DNA from: Tetradesmus obliquus
Taxonomy: Eukaryota; Chlorophyta; Chlorophyceae; Sphaeropleales; Scenedesmaceae
Assembly: GCA_030272155.1 (NCBI GenBank)
Contig: CP126192.1
Location: 1,460,501 to 1,524,500, forward strand
Length of the DNA stretch: 64,000 nucleotides
Direction: 5' to 3'
This document shows positions 20,636-31,600 of the stretch, piece after piece. Under the pieces are notes generated by a model. It was not told the DNA's origin. It did not search any database and saw only the letters and a list, made by a program, of their open reading frames with translations. The position numbers and the translations under genes were made by a program. How positions within the stretch are numbered: position 1 is the stretch's first letter; every line of letters starts with the position of its first letter.

Positions 20636-23063
20636 ATGTCGGGGCAGCTGCGGGACCGCATCAATGTCAGCCTGCAGGCGGTGGCGCAGGTGCTGGTGGT
20701 GTGTGGGCTGGGCGTGTACCTTGCACGCAAGCACGGCCTGGACAGGTCTGCAATAGCAGCAGTCTCCAATGTGAACTGGCACGTGCTTATTCCCGCGCTC
20801 ATGTTCAGCAGCATAGTGGGCGCAGTCACGCCAGCCAACCTGGCGCTGCTGTGGCCCATGCTGCTGGCCTCGCTGCTGCACATCCTGCTGGGTGTGGTGC
20901 CCGCGCTGCTGCTGGGCTGGGCCGCCAAGCTGCCTCGCGACATGTGCTTCTTCGCGGTCATGGCTTCCAGCCTGCCTAACTGCGGCAACCTGCCGTGGCT
21001 GTTCATGCCCAGCATCATAAAGTATTACGCGCCACCCGGCGAGGCAGCAGCGCAGAGCCAATACATGGTGGGCCTGGTCAGCGTGTACACGATTATTACA
21101 ATCCTGGTGACGCTCACGGTGCCCTTCATCTTCAAGCGCGCGCCGGACACCCTGCTGCTGCCACGGCGCAGGCAGCAGGGCGAGGCTGCAGGACCGCAGC
21201 TGCCGCAGCTGCAGGATACCAGCAGCGTGCAGCTGCAGGTGGTGGAGACAGAGATAGCAGCAGTAGCAGCAGCGACAGCTGGAAAGCAGGTGCAGGTGCG
21301 GCAGCTGCACCACTTAGCAGCAGATGGCACGGGCGCAGCAGCAGCAGGTGATACAGCTAGTCACCAGGACGCTGGCATGCAGCACACAGCGTTGCATGCG
21401 GCGCCCAGGGCAGGTGCAGTGGACCAGAACCTAGCTAGCAACGGAGCCCACCAACACTTACAGGAGCACCAGCAGCAGCATCTGCAGCACGCTGACACGG
21501 CAGCAGCTGCTGCTGCTGGGCTGCTGCCTGTGGCCTCACACAGCACGATTGCAGATTCACTTTATCCATTTGAACTGGCTGAGGTAGAAGAGGACGATGC
21601 AGCAGTGCCTGAGCCACCTGCTGCTGCAGCCAGGCGCCAGCAGCAGCAGGCCGCGCACAGCTTCGCCAGCCACCGCAGCAGCAGCAGGCTACTGCAGCAG
21701 GGCCAGGGCCTGCTGGGCAGTTTCAGCAGGAGCTTCAGCCGCAGCTTCAGCAGGGGCCTGCGGCGCAGCGAGAGCGTGGTGAAGCTGGTGTGGACCTTCC
21801 CGGCAGGCTGGCAGCGGGACCGCACAGCAGCAGCAGCAGCAGTTGTGGCTAGCCAGCAGCAGCAGGAGCCCGGCCGTCAGCAGGGGTGCTGGCCAGCAGT
21901 CCCGAGCTGGCTGGTTGCGCTGCTGCGCTGCGGCCGCGCACTGCTGGACCACCCGGCAGTCAATGTGCCGCTGGGCGCCACCGTGCTGGGCATATGCTGT
22001 GCTGCTGTGGGCCCTGTGCGGGGGCTGCTGGTTGATGATCAGGCGCCGCTGCACTGGCTGTGGCTCAGCCTCAGCTGGGTGGGCGCGGCAGCGGCGCCGC
22101 TGGCAACCATGCAGATAGGTGAGCGCAGCGTGTCGAGTTGCTGCATGCATTTGGTTGTGCAGGTTGCTACGCCGAAGCGCAGTGCCAGTTCAACTACTAG
22201 CGCAGCCTGTTGAGCTGTTGAAGAATCCTACAGCCAAGCCCCATTGCCAGTTGCGTGCAATGCAGCCTCCCTGTCCTTGCACTGCTTGGGCGGGTGGTGG
22301 CATGCATACACACGTGTGCAGTAGTTGTGCTTGCTGCAGCTGCTGCTCACCCCGCACACTTCTCCTCCTGCTGCTGCCTGGGCTGCTGCTGCCTGCGCTG
22401 CTGCTGCTGCTGCTGCCAGGTGCGGAGCTGATGCAGGCTGCCCCCGTGGAGCTGGGCATGCGCGTCAGCCGCTGGGCGCAGTGGCTGGCTACCGCCATCG
22501 CTATTTTGGTCAAGTTGCTGCTGGTGAGCTGGGAGGACTGCTGCTGCTGCTGATGCACCTTCCAGATAGATGGAAGGCGTGGCTTCCATCTATCTCTTCC
22601 TTCCTGCCTGCCAGGTTGCACATGCATGTAAGCAGCCAGCAGTGCTGTTGAAATCCCTGCACCCCATGGACATGGATGTGCTGCAGCAGCCACAGCCGCG
22701 GACACCATCTGCACCATCATGCGTGTGTGCATCTGCAGCCATACGGTCACCTTACTGCTGCGCCTGCGCTTGCTGCTGCTGCTGCTGCTGCTGCCGCTGC
22801 TGCTGCTGCAGGTGCCGCTGATGAACGTGGCCATCATCCGCACGGCAGGCATGCACACGCTGGTGCCGCCAGAAGACAAGGTGTACCAGCTGCTGCTGCT
22901 GGTGGAGGCAGCGGTGCCTGCTGCTGTCACGCTGCTAGTGGTGTGTGGGCGCGTGTACCCCGACATCCGCCCGCTGAGCCAGATGCTGTTCTGGCAGTAT
23001 GTAGCCAGCCTGGTGACGCTGCCGGCGTTCCTGGTGTGGTTCATGTACATGCTGGAGCTGTAG
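20636..23063 (+). CDS. PIN-LIKES / auxin efflux carrier family membrane transporter
   Basis: Exons 20636-22118, 22420-22523 and 22812-23063 close in phase for 612 residues. The N-terminal half holds about five hydrophobic helices (residues about 10-160) with the family-type segment SNVNWHVLIPALMFSSIVG and the motif SSLPNCGNLPW. The C-terminal part (residues about 440-612) adds more helices, including NVAIIRTAGMHTLVPPED. Between them lies a hydrophilic loop of about 270 residues, rich in His, Gln, Ala and Ser, with a repeated FSRSFSRSFSRG patch. Family members of PF03547 (PIN, PILS, AEC) move auxin or other weak organic acids across membranes. PILS proteins sit in the ER of plants, so an intracellular location is inferred. 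The long loop resembles PIN topology, but the sequence is closer to the PILS type. The third exon is preceded by a long CTG tract serving as the 3' splice region. Confidence 0.85.
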
Positions 23064-23381
23064 CAGCAGCAGCTGTATGTACTGTCCTACAGCAGTGATG
23101 TTGATGGGCGGATGGTCTGCTAGCATATCAAGGAGTGCAAATAGAGGCGCAGTTGCAGCAACTACCAGCACCCGCTAGCACATAAGCTGCTGTACAATCG
23201 GCTGCAACAAGGCAACCCTGGTTGCTGCACAGCCGCTGCATGCGGCATGACTTGACACTATACAGCACTAAACTGCAGTGCTACTGCTGGGGTCTTTTAA
23301 ATCAAACTTTGTGCAGCCGATGTGCAGCTGATGTGCTTGCCCGGGAGCAACGCTGCTTCTTCATGCAGCTGTGGGCTTGGT

Positions 23382-23411
23382 TTCTTACTCGGTGAATTGT
23401 CCGAGTAAGAA
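23382..23411. repeat. Perfect inverted repeat (11-bp arms, 8-nt loop)
   Basis: TTCTTACTCGG at 23382-23392 pairs with CCGAGTAAGAA at 23401-23411 across the loop TGAATTGT. It lies about 320 bp downstream of the PILS stop, so it could shape the 3' end of that transcript or be a small mobile-element remnant. Confidence 0.75.
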
Positions 23412-24082
23412 CCCGCTGTTGTTGTGCAGTGTTCAGGGAATTCAGCGCAGTAGCATGAGCGATGCACGTGTGTGCCGCCATCTGTGGCACGGATGAAGCG
23501 CAGCCCAGCATGATGATACAACCGCACGGCCAGCGATCTGCATTGCCCTTGTGTGCTGCTATTGGTGAGGTTTGTCGATGCACATCGAAGAAGCTGTTCA
23601 GCGCTTCAGCAAGGCAGTAGTTTGAACAGCATGCCTCTGGTATGTGAAACGTTGTGTGTTATCATAGCCATCAGGGGCTGCACGTGCCTCCGATGCATGC
23701 ATGCAGTGCTATGTGCTGTCACACGTGCCAGTGACATATGCGCAAGAGCCTGAATGGTTTGGACCGGTTCAATGCTGCGCTTGACTGCCACGTGGCCCAC
23801 CTGCAAGGATGCTGCCAATTAGACCGGAAGTATGCATGCATCACTTTTGCATCAGCATGAGGAGCGGTAATGCAGCAAAAGCTTGTCTTTCAGCTTGACA
23901 GCGCCTGCAGCGGCAGTGCCAGCCTTTTGCCACCCTCTGCTCCTTGATGGGTGCCCTGGTTGCTCCACGATATGTCATTTACCATTATAATGTGCTAATG
24001 TAGGACGCGGGTGTGTCTCGTGCCGGCCAGCTGAACAATCATGCAGATAGCAAGCTGCTACTGCTGTTGCGACAGCTGTCAG

Positions 24083-24104
24083 CAGTACAGTACAGTACAG
24101 TACA
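24083..24104. repeat. (CAGTA)n microsatellite
   Basis: Four complete copies of the 5-bp unit CAGTA and a partial fifth, in the intergenic region upstream of CDC20. Confidence 0.85.
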
Positions 24105-24387
24105 ATGAGCATTGCCGAGGACCATCCACTGATATTGGGGCAATTAAACTCAGCAAAACCATCTTCTGGCAGACTGCTACGGGCCTCCGCGGCCTTACAT
24201 GACCCAAAACCCGCCTGATCTAACGGTCATCAGCACAGACTCCTCCCTACATAAGCACGCGCTCTTCCCTTGCCTCTTCCCGGTACCCGATTTTCTCAAA
24301 ACACTCAATACCAATCACTTCAAACACGACAATATCATCCTTCATCAACATTTCACATACTTCATCCCCTTCACCCTTCACCTCACC

Positions 24388-26928
24388 ATGGCAAACTCGT
24401 TTGTCGGCGTCGAAGCGCCATCCCCCTTCAAAGGCTCACCGAGCCGTGTCTTCAAATCGCATACTCCTGGTCAGGGGCGCAAGGAGAAGGTGGGCCCTGC
24501 TTGGTCGCTGTTTGAAGTCAGCCCACCATCAACGGCTAGTTTTGCGTTTGACTCATTGGCCTTTCCTTCTTTTTCACTGCAGCTCGATAGGTTCATCCCT
24601 AATCGTTCAAACACGATGGATGACCTGCCACACTTCGAGCTGTCCGGCCAGGAGAACCTGGCCGAGACCTCCCCCAGCAAACAGGCGCTCAACGCCCTGC
24701 TAAGGAGCGCCTGCAACGTGTCAGAGGATTCCTCTCGCATCCTAGCGTTCAAGCACAAAGCTCCCGCGCCCCCAGAGGACCACGTCAACCAGATGGCGGG
24801 CCTGTACAACAGCAACTTGGGCCAGTGCGCACCCAGGAAGCAGTACAGGCACATCCCCACCACACAGGACCGCATCCTCGATGCTCCTGACCTGGTCGAC
24901 GACTACTACCTCAACCTGCTCGACTGGAGCAGCAACAACACAGTGAGTTAACACTGCAGTGCTGTGACCTGTGGCCGCTGCTCTGCTACTGTACAGCAGC
25001 ATGCAGCCATTCCTTTTCTGCTACTGTACAACAGCGAGCACACAGAGTTTGCTGTGCTGCACACGGTAGCGGTGCCCTTTGCATGCGGTAAGGCTAAATA
25101 ACTGCATGTACTTGTTTGCAAGCTGCTCACGTAGCTGCTGATGCCGCCTGCCCCGCAGATTGCTGTCGCCCTGGGCGCCACCGCCTACCTGTGGAACGCT
25201 GCTGACGGCTCCATCGAGGAGCTGTGCAGCCTGCCTGGCGAGGGCGACTACATCACCTCGCTCAAGTGGGCCGCAGACAGCACACACCTGGCAGTGGGCA
25301 CCAGCTCAGCCAGGGTGCAGGTGTGGGACGCTGCGCGCTGCAAGCAGGTCAAGGAGCTGCCCGGCCACACCAACCGCGTCAGCAGCCTGGCTTGGAACAA
25401 CGCCATCCTGTCCTCAGGTGGGGCGGCGCTGCTGCTGTTGCCAGCGTTTGGTTCTGGCAGGCGTGAAGAAGGGATCTGGCTGCGTGTTTGCTGCTTGTGA
25501 TGTCAGCTGTAAGGTGTTCTGTAGTCCTCATGCAACCCATCACATGCTGTTCTGCTGTGGCTTGCTCATCGTAACAATCCTGACGCTCCAGCTCTGATCA
25601 CCACGGCTGGTGCTGCCGCTGCCTCTCCTCCCTGCCCTACCTGCAGGTGGCCGCGACAGCCTCATCTGCAACTTTGACGTGCGCCTGCGCAAGGCGGAGG
25701 CCTGCGTGGCCACGCTGCGCAGCCACGAGCAGGAGGTGTGCGGGCTGGCGTGGAGCCCCAGCGGGTGCCAGCTGGCCAGCGGCGGCAACGACAACGCGCT
25801 GTGCATCTGGAGCGCCGGCTTTGAGCTGCAGCACAAGATTGCGGCGCACCAGGCTGCGGTCAAGGCGCTGGCGTGGTGCCCCTTCCAGTCCAACCTGCTG
25901 GCCTCAGGAGGCGGCACGGCAGACCGCTGCATCAGGTGCGGCAACGGCAGGACGGTGCTGGCTGCTGCACGTTTGCGAAGTGCATTTTGAGGGCGTGTTG
26001 GCAAGGGTATGCCCCCTGCATGTGTGTTCGTGGCTGTTTGTGGCTGTCTGCACTGGAGGTGGTGTATGCAGTGTGCTTGTGGTGCTGCTGCTGTCGTGAG
26101 CATGCCCGATAGCAGATGAAGTTGCCCTGGTGAGAAGGTGTTTGCCCATGGTAAGAACTGCCTCTCGGGCAGCAGCTCGCAGCTGCTTGTGCACGCGCAC
26201 TCAACCTTTCTCCTGCTGCAAACGTGGCCGCAGGTTCTGGAACACCTCCACTGGTGCGCAGCTCAACAGCATCGACACTGGCAGCCAGGTGTGCGCGCTG
26301 CAGTGGTCCCGCCATGAGCGCGAGATCCTGTCCAGCCACGGCTACAGCAAGAACCAGCTCTGCCTCTGGCGCTACCCCACGCTGGTCAAGGTGCGCGGCA
26401 TGGCAGCCTGCTTGCTCAGTTGGTGCTGGCTTGATGGCGTGGTGCTGGCTTGATGGCGTGGTGCTGGCTTGATGGCGTGGTGTGCAGCTGCCACAGCTCT
26501 ACAGGCATGCGGCACGCCTGTACTTCTGCTTACATCTGAGTTGCACCCTGTGCTGCCTCCCTTGCAATGTTTTCTGCTCGTCACCTGCTTTGGCTAGGCA
26601 CGGATGCACTGCTGCGCCGACCACGAGTTGCCTGTTGCATCCCGCTTTGCTAGCACCCTCACAATCGCCTGAGCCTGCTTGGCTGGATGTGAAAGCAACG
26701 CTTATACTGCATGCTACGCCGCTGCCGCTGCAGGCTGCCGAGCTCACCGGGCACACTGCGCGCGTCCTGCATATGGCGCAGTCCCCGGACGGCAGCAGCG
26801 TGGTCACAGCTGGCGCTGACGAGACGCTGCGCTTCTGGAAGGTGTTTGGTGAGCCAGCAGGTAAGGCAGGTAAGGCCGCAGCGCAGGCGTCAGGCAGCAG
26901 CATGATGCGCAGCGCCAGCATCAGATGA
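24388..26928 (+). CDS. CDC20: CDC20/Fizzy, WD40 activator of the anaphase-promoting complex
   Basis: Exons 24388-24489, 24583-24942, 25159-25417, 25647-25935, 26234-26390 and 26734-26928 close in phase for 453 residues. Residues 36-43 are the C-box DRFIPNRS, which docks on the APC/C. The sequence RILAFKHK is the region equivalent to the Mad2-interacting motif. [20 protein letters not shown] marks the entry to the propeller. About seven WD40 repeats follow, for example [18 protein letters not shown]. The protein ends in SASIR, giving the C-terminal Ile-Arg tail that binds the APC/C. CDC20 recruits mitotic substrates (cyclin B, securin) for ubiquitination. The first intron (24490-24582) is 93 nt and free of stops, so retention would add 31 residues between the N-terminus and the C-box. 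I treat it as an intron because of its strong pyrimidine tract before CAG. Confidence 0.94.
26421..26480. repeat. Three-copy tandem repeat, 19-bp unit, CDC20 intron 5
   Basis: The unit TGGTGCTGGCTTGATGGCG repeats at 26421, 26440 and 26459 without visible mismatch, inside the last CDC20 intron. Perfect identity points to recent replication slippage. Confidence 0.85.
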
Positions 26929-28655
26929 GCAGCAGGCCAGCCAGGGGCATGAGGGCAGCTTCAGCATATGCACGAATAACACAGCATGACAATGCAGGAG
27001 ATAAATGACATGCAGCGCAGTGTCAGCTCGCACATACCTCAGCGCATCGACAGCATTGCACATGTATACTTTGAGAGGCGTGTACAACAGACGGCAGAGT
27101 GCAGCAATGACAGCCACCATTCCTGCATGTGTATCATTCCTTTTATGCCAGCGCCACGACAGCTGCAGCGCAGCCGCCGCAGCCATGCATTGGTCAGCAG
27201 CCTGACAGCCCATTGCAGCTTGCATGTTCGCACCCATTGTGTGGGCGTGCGTTGCCTGCCTGCTGTTGATGCCGCATGGCGTGTGCATGCGTGGCGCATC
27301 ATTTGCGCGTCGTTGCGTTGTGTTGGCACGTGGGCGTGTGCGTGGGGTCAAGAGTCACGGGGTGTTGTGGGTCTCTCAGGCATTGCACGGGTCTTGCGTC
27401 TGTGTGTTGCGGGAAATTGCCGGCTCGTTCGCGAATCGGTGTTTCTCAACACCCCCAACACACTGGGAAGATGTTGCTCAATTGGCCTTGCAAGCTCGTG
27501 CTTGGGCGGTGCTCAAGTCTACATGGCATCAAGTCAGGCCTTACAGGCGGTCGGCAGAGTCACAGCATGGCTGGCAGTACAGCGGCTGGCAGGAGGGGCG
27601 CTACCAGCACACAATGGCCAGGAGGGCTAGTCCTGTAGGCAGCGCTAACATCTGCAGGTGGTCGGTCAGCGGCAGCTGGGCTTGCTGGCCCATCCAGTAC
27701 TAGTAGTGGCGAAGCAGCGGCAGCAGTAGAAGCAGCAGCAGTATGGGCCCCATTGAAACAAATGCATGTGCCTCGCCATTATATGCAGCCCCATTAAATG
27801 CATATGCCTCGCCATCATAGCCGCGGTTTTTTCAGGGCTGAGCATGATGAAGATGGCCTAACGTTAGGCCGTTAACGGATGGCCTGATGGTAACAACAGC
27901 AGCAGGCACGGCCACCAAGTTGGGCAGAAGGGTTGCAGTTGCTCCTTGCAAGGAGGAACAGGGTTTGTGGACATGGGCTCCCCACTATCCGATACTATCT
28001 GATCAATGAGTCGACTCATGAGTCATAATGCTGCAGCTGTGCAGCTGCACCTGACACAGCACGGAGTGCTGCAGCTGCGACAACTCAACTTGCATTTCAA
28101 CTTGATGCAGATGATTGTGAAATGCTGAAATGCCGGTTGGGTGCTGATTGGCATGCATAGCATCTCACGCGAATCAGCAGAAACACAGTGAGTCAGGTTC
28201 CGTTTGAAGATGTACTTCCCCTGCAGACCACGTGTTGGGTTGGCTGCTAACCCCTTGAGTGGACTTAACATTACCCAATATCAAGAAGCTTATCACTGGC
28301 ATCATCTTATCATAATCAATTCATCAATCAAGCCATAGCAATCATGACAGAAACGCCACCTGCTTAGAAGCAGCCTGCTTCTGAGAATAGCAGAATAGCA
28401 TTACAGGCTTTTCACCAGCTCAGTTGCGCAGCATGCACAATTTTAGTGCATTGCTGCGCGCAGTGCTGTTCATTGCACACGTCACGCAGTGCACGCGCCA
28501 GTGCCAGTGCCCTGCCGTGCAGTACTACTCCAGTAGATGTCGCCTGTTCACCGCGGCTGCAGACTGATCACTCACACTCCATGCACACACTGTCCAGCAC
28601 ATGCGCAGCGTGTGCTGATGCATCATCTGCCGGGCTCACTGCAGCTGCAGCGCCC
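26929..28655. other. Intergenic between convergent CDC20 and RanGAP
   Basis: This 1.7 kb holds the 3' flanks of two convergent genes. No gene is supported; overlapping open frames near 26986-27703 on both strands have no recognisable domain. A 16-bp perfect palindrome lies at 27855-27870. A diverged duplicated segment (CCATT...ATGCAT/ATGCCTCGCCAT type) lies at about 27750-27825. Confidence 0.45.
28401..28405 (-). terminator. Candidate TGTAA polyadenylation signal of RanGAP
   Basis: TGTAA on the minus strand, 251 nt downstream of the RanGAP stop. The distance is plausible for an algal 3' untranslated region, but the motif is short. Confidence 0.3.
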
Positions 28656-31600
28656 TCACAGGCTGGCTGCCGCCAGCGCTGCAGACAGGCCGTCCTCCTC
28701 CTCTCCCTCCAGCTGCTCTGCCTCGTCATCATCGTCGCCAGCCATGTCGGGGTCGTTCTCGTCCAGGGGGCCCAGCACAGCATCGCTGCCAAACGCAGCC
28801 TGCAGCCAGCCACAGAGGAAGCAACAGCGCAGATTGAAGGGGATGGTTCGCGCAGACAGACGTGGCGTTATCGCTGATGTGCAGCAGGGGTGCAGGCAAC
28901 AGCAGAAGGTGCGGCAGCGCTGCTGCCAACAGCACTTAGACGGCAGCCAGCACATCACCCCATACTACAGCAACATCAGACATGAGGTGGATGCGGATGT
29001 ACATCGAGTGCATCACTGCATCCCTGCATGCTGCATTGTGTCACTCATATGCATTTTGTGCATCGCCCAAAGCGGGGCTGCACCATGCTGCGCCAGCCTG
29101 TGCAGCAAATTAACAGCAGCAATTCTGCCCCACCGTGAGCAGCTTCTTCAACTGCTCGACGCCCGCCTCGCTGATGGCATTCTCGTCAAGAGCAAGCAGC
29201 GCCAGCTTGCTGCCGCCAGCTGCCTTGGCGCCAGCTGCCAGCGCGCGCGCCACCGCCAGCGCACCGGGCCGCATGATCTGGTTGCAGCACAGGTCCAGGC
29301 TCTGCACCGGCAGGCGCACAACAGCAGCATGGCAGCAGCGTACACATTCATTGCGTGAGCACATCAGACAGAATGTGCCACAGAAACTTCTGCTGCGTGT
29401 ACAGGAGGCCATGACCACAGCCTGCTGCACCCTGTGATGCGCTGATACATGCAGCGATACACAACCAAGAGCCCAGGCAAAGGATGACAAGCTCTTGCAG
29501 CTGCAGTCCTGCAGCTGCCTGGCCTCCAGTCTCACCTCCAGTGCTGGCAGTGCCGCCAGGCCGCGCGCCAGTGCTGCTGCTCCTGCATCCTCCAGCTCAT
29601 TCTCGCGCAGGTTCAGCCTGGCGCAGCAGCAGCAGCAACAACACGAGAATGAGTTGCCCACATGTGCTATGTGGCAGCCCGGCCCTTGGTCATTTGCACA
29701 GGTATGGCTTCACGCATGTCAGGCAAGAGCAGCCAGTATTACTCCAGGAAATAGCTGCAGACAACACCCCTGCATTGTCTGCTGCAACTCCAACCTGGTA
29801 GCCAACAAAGCAGCCTCAGCACCCTCATCCCCAGCCCTGCCCTGCAATGCTGCCCACTCACTTGCTCAGCTGCTGCTTGTTGGCCAGCGCCGCCACCACA
29901 GCCGCCACACCCTCCGCAGTGATCTCGTTCAAGGCCAGCTCCAGGCTGCGCAGCTGCGGCGCGGACCCCGCCAGCGCCCGGCACACCGTGGTCACGCCCT
30001 CGTCAGTGAGGCTGGTGTCGTTGAGGTTGAGGTGCTGCAGCTGCGGCTGCGCTGCCAGGCAGGCTGCCAGCGCGGGCGCCACCTCCTCGGTGAGGGGGTT
30101 GTCGCTCAGGTCCAGCCGCACCAGGCTGCCACCTGATGGGGCAGGGAGGTTGGGCAGGTGTGCAGAGCCATGCAGCAGGAGTGAGTGTGTCGCAGGCTAG
30201 CCGGGCAAGGACAAGCAGGAGAGCAAGGTTTAGGGAGCACGTGCAGCGGGCACAACTACACGTGTGTGGAAATACATCAAGCCAGCATGCGCAGTCGTGT
30301 AGATCAAACACAACCATACTGCAACAGCCAGCGGTTGCTGGCGCTCCACTAACAGATATACACCTCTTCAGCACCAACATCCGCGCACACCGTAGTCCCG
30401 CTGCCCCCTGCGCACCTGCCATGAGGGCCTTGGCCAGCGAGATGCCCCCTGCAGGCCCCACCCTGCTGCTGGCCATTTTGAAGTCAGCCATGCCAGGGCA
30501 GCGCAGCAGCAGCGAGCCAATGTGGCCCGCGCCCTCATCCCCGCTCATGTTGTTGAACAGGTGCAGGCCAGCCAGGCGCGCAGACTGCGGCAGCAGCTCC
30601 GCCAGTGCACTGCAGGCGTGCACGGAGCAGCCCACGTTCTGCAGCGACAGGAACTCCAGGCCCTGGCAGGTGTGGCGGCAGCAGCAGGGCAGCAGGAAGG
30701 TGGCCGGGTCAGTGTCACTGCAGGAAGGAGGCCGGGTTAGTGTCACTGCAGGAACGGGGCCGGGTTCGTGTCACTGCAGGAAGGGGGCCGGGTTAGTGTC
30801 ACTGCAGGAAGGGAGCCGGGTTAGTGTCACTGCAGGAAGGGCGCCGGGTTAGTGTCACTGCAGGAAGGGGGCCGGGTTAGTGTCACTGCTTCCACGAGCA
30901 TCATGCACACAACGCACGCAGTGCTACGTTGAAGGATTGGGGTGCAGCGGACCTACGCTGTCCCTGTACACATGTGCATGCGTCACAGACCAGACACGCG
31001 CACGCAACACAGTACACGCGCAACCGATATTACAGCAGCAATTGTGTGGCAGACCGACACACATACAAAACATAGCACAGACATCATTGTGCAGCTGCAG
31101 CAATGTCAACTGCAGCAGTTACAGCAGGCCATACAGCCCGTCACAGCAGGCACCACAGCCACACCGCCCCCAACAACAGCTGGCTCAGCACTACGCATGC
31201 TGCTCACCGGCTGCAGCGCTGCCGCTGCCGCGCGCACGCCCTTCTCCCCGAGCGCGTTGTCGCTGAGGTTGAGGTGCCGCAGCTGCGCCGTGGCCAGTGC
31301 AGCAGCCACCAGCCGCAGCGCCTCAAGCGCCTCATCCTCCTGCAAGGGCAACAGCAGGGGCGGCAGCGGTGTGTGTGCAGGTTTCTGAAGCAGTGTGGTA
31401 CGTGAACACAGCTGTGGTCAGCCACTCTAGGGCAGGGCGTGCTCTGACCACAGCGGCGCGTACGCGCGCAGAACATCCAATGTTGGCTGCACATCAGCAT
31501 CAACAGCAGGGCCGCACCAGCCTGCCTTGCTGGGAGGGTGCTGGGCCTCAAACGTCTACAGCTGCTGATGTGAGCCACAAATGGCTCCCAAGCTGCCAGC

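Larger units (their letters stand above)
23064..24387. other. Intergenic, includes CDC20 5' untranslated region
   Basis: No gene is supported. The region contains a perfect hairpin (23382-23411) and a (CAGTA)n microsatellite (24083-24104). The last 190 bp before the CDC20 start are C/A-rich and pyrimidine-rich, unlike the surrounding sequence, and probably form the 5' untranslated leader. Confidence 0.45.

Noticed and set aside
20312..21313. 333-codon minus-strand frame opposite the PILS gene
   Set aside because: Cys/His-rich composition with no domain, fully antisense to a well-supported transporter exon.
24199..24387. In-frame extension upstream of the CDC20 ATG
   Set aside because: The extra residues are Thr/His/Phe-rich, unlike any CDC20 N-terminus; the ATG at 24388 with ACCATGGC context is a better start.
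30703..30890. Regular 28-bp repeats resembling a CRISPR array
   Set aside because: The copies are head to tail with no unique spacers, lie within a eukaryotic intron, and no cas genes are present.
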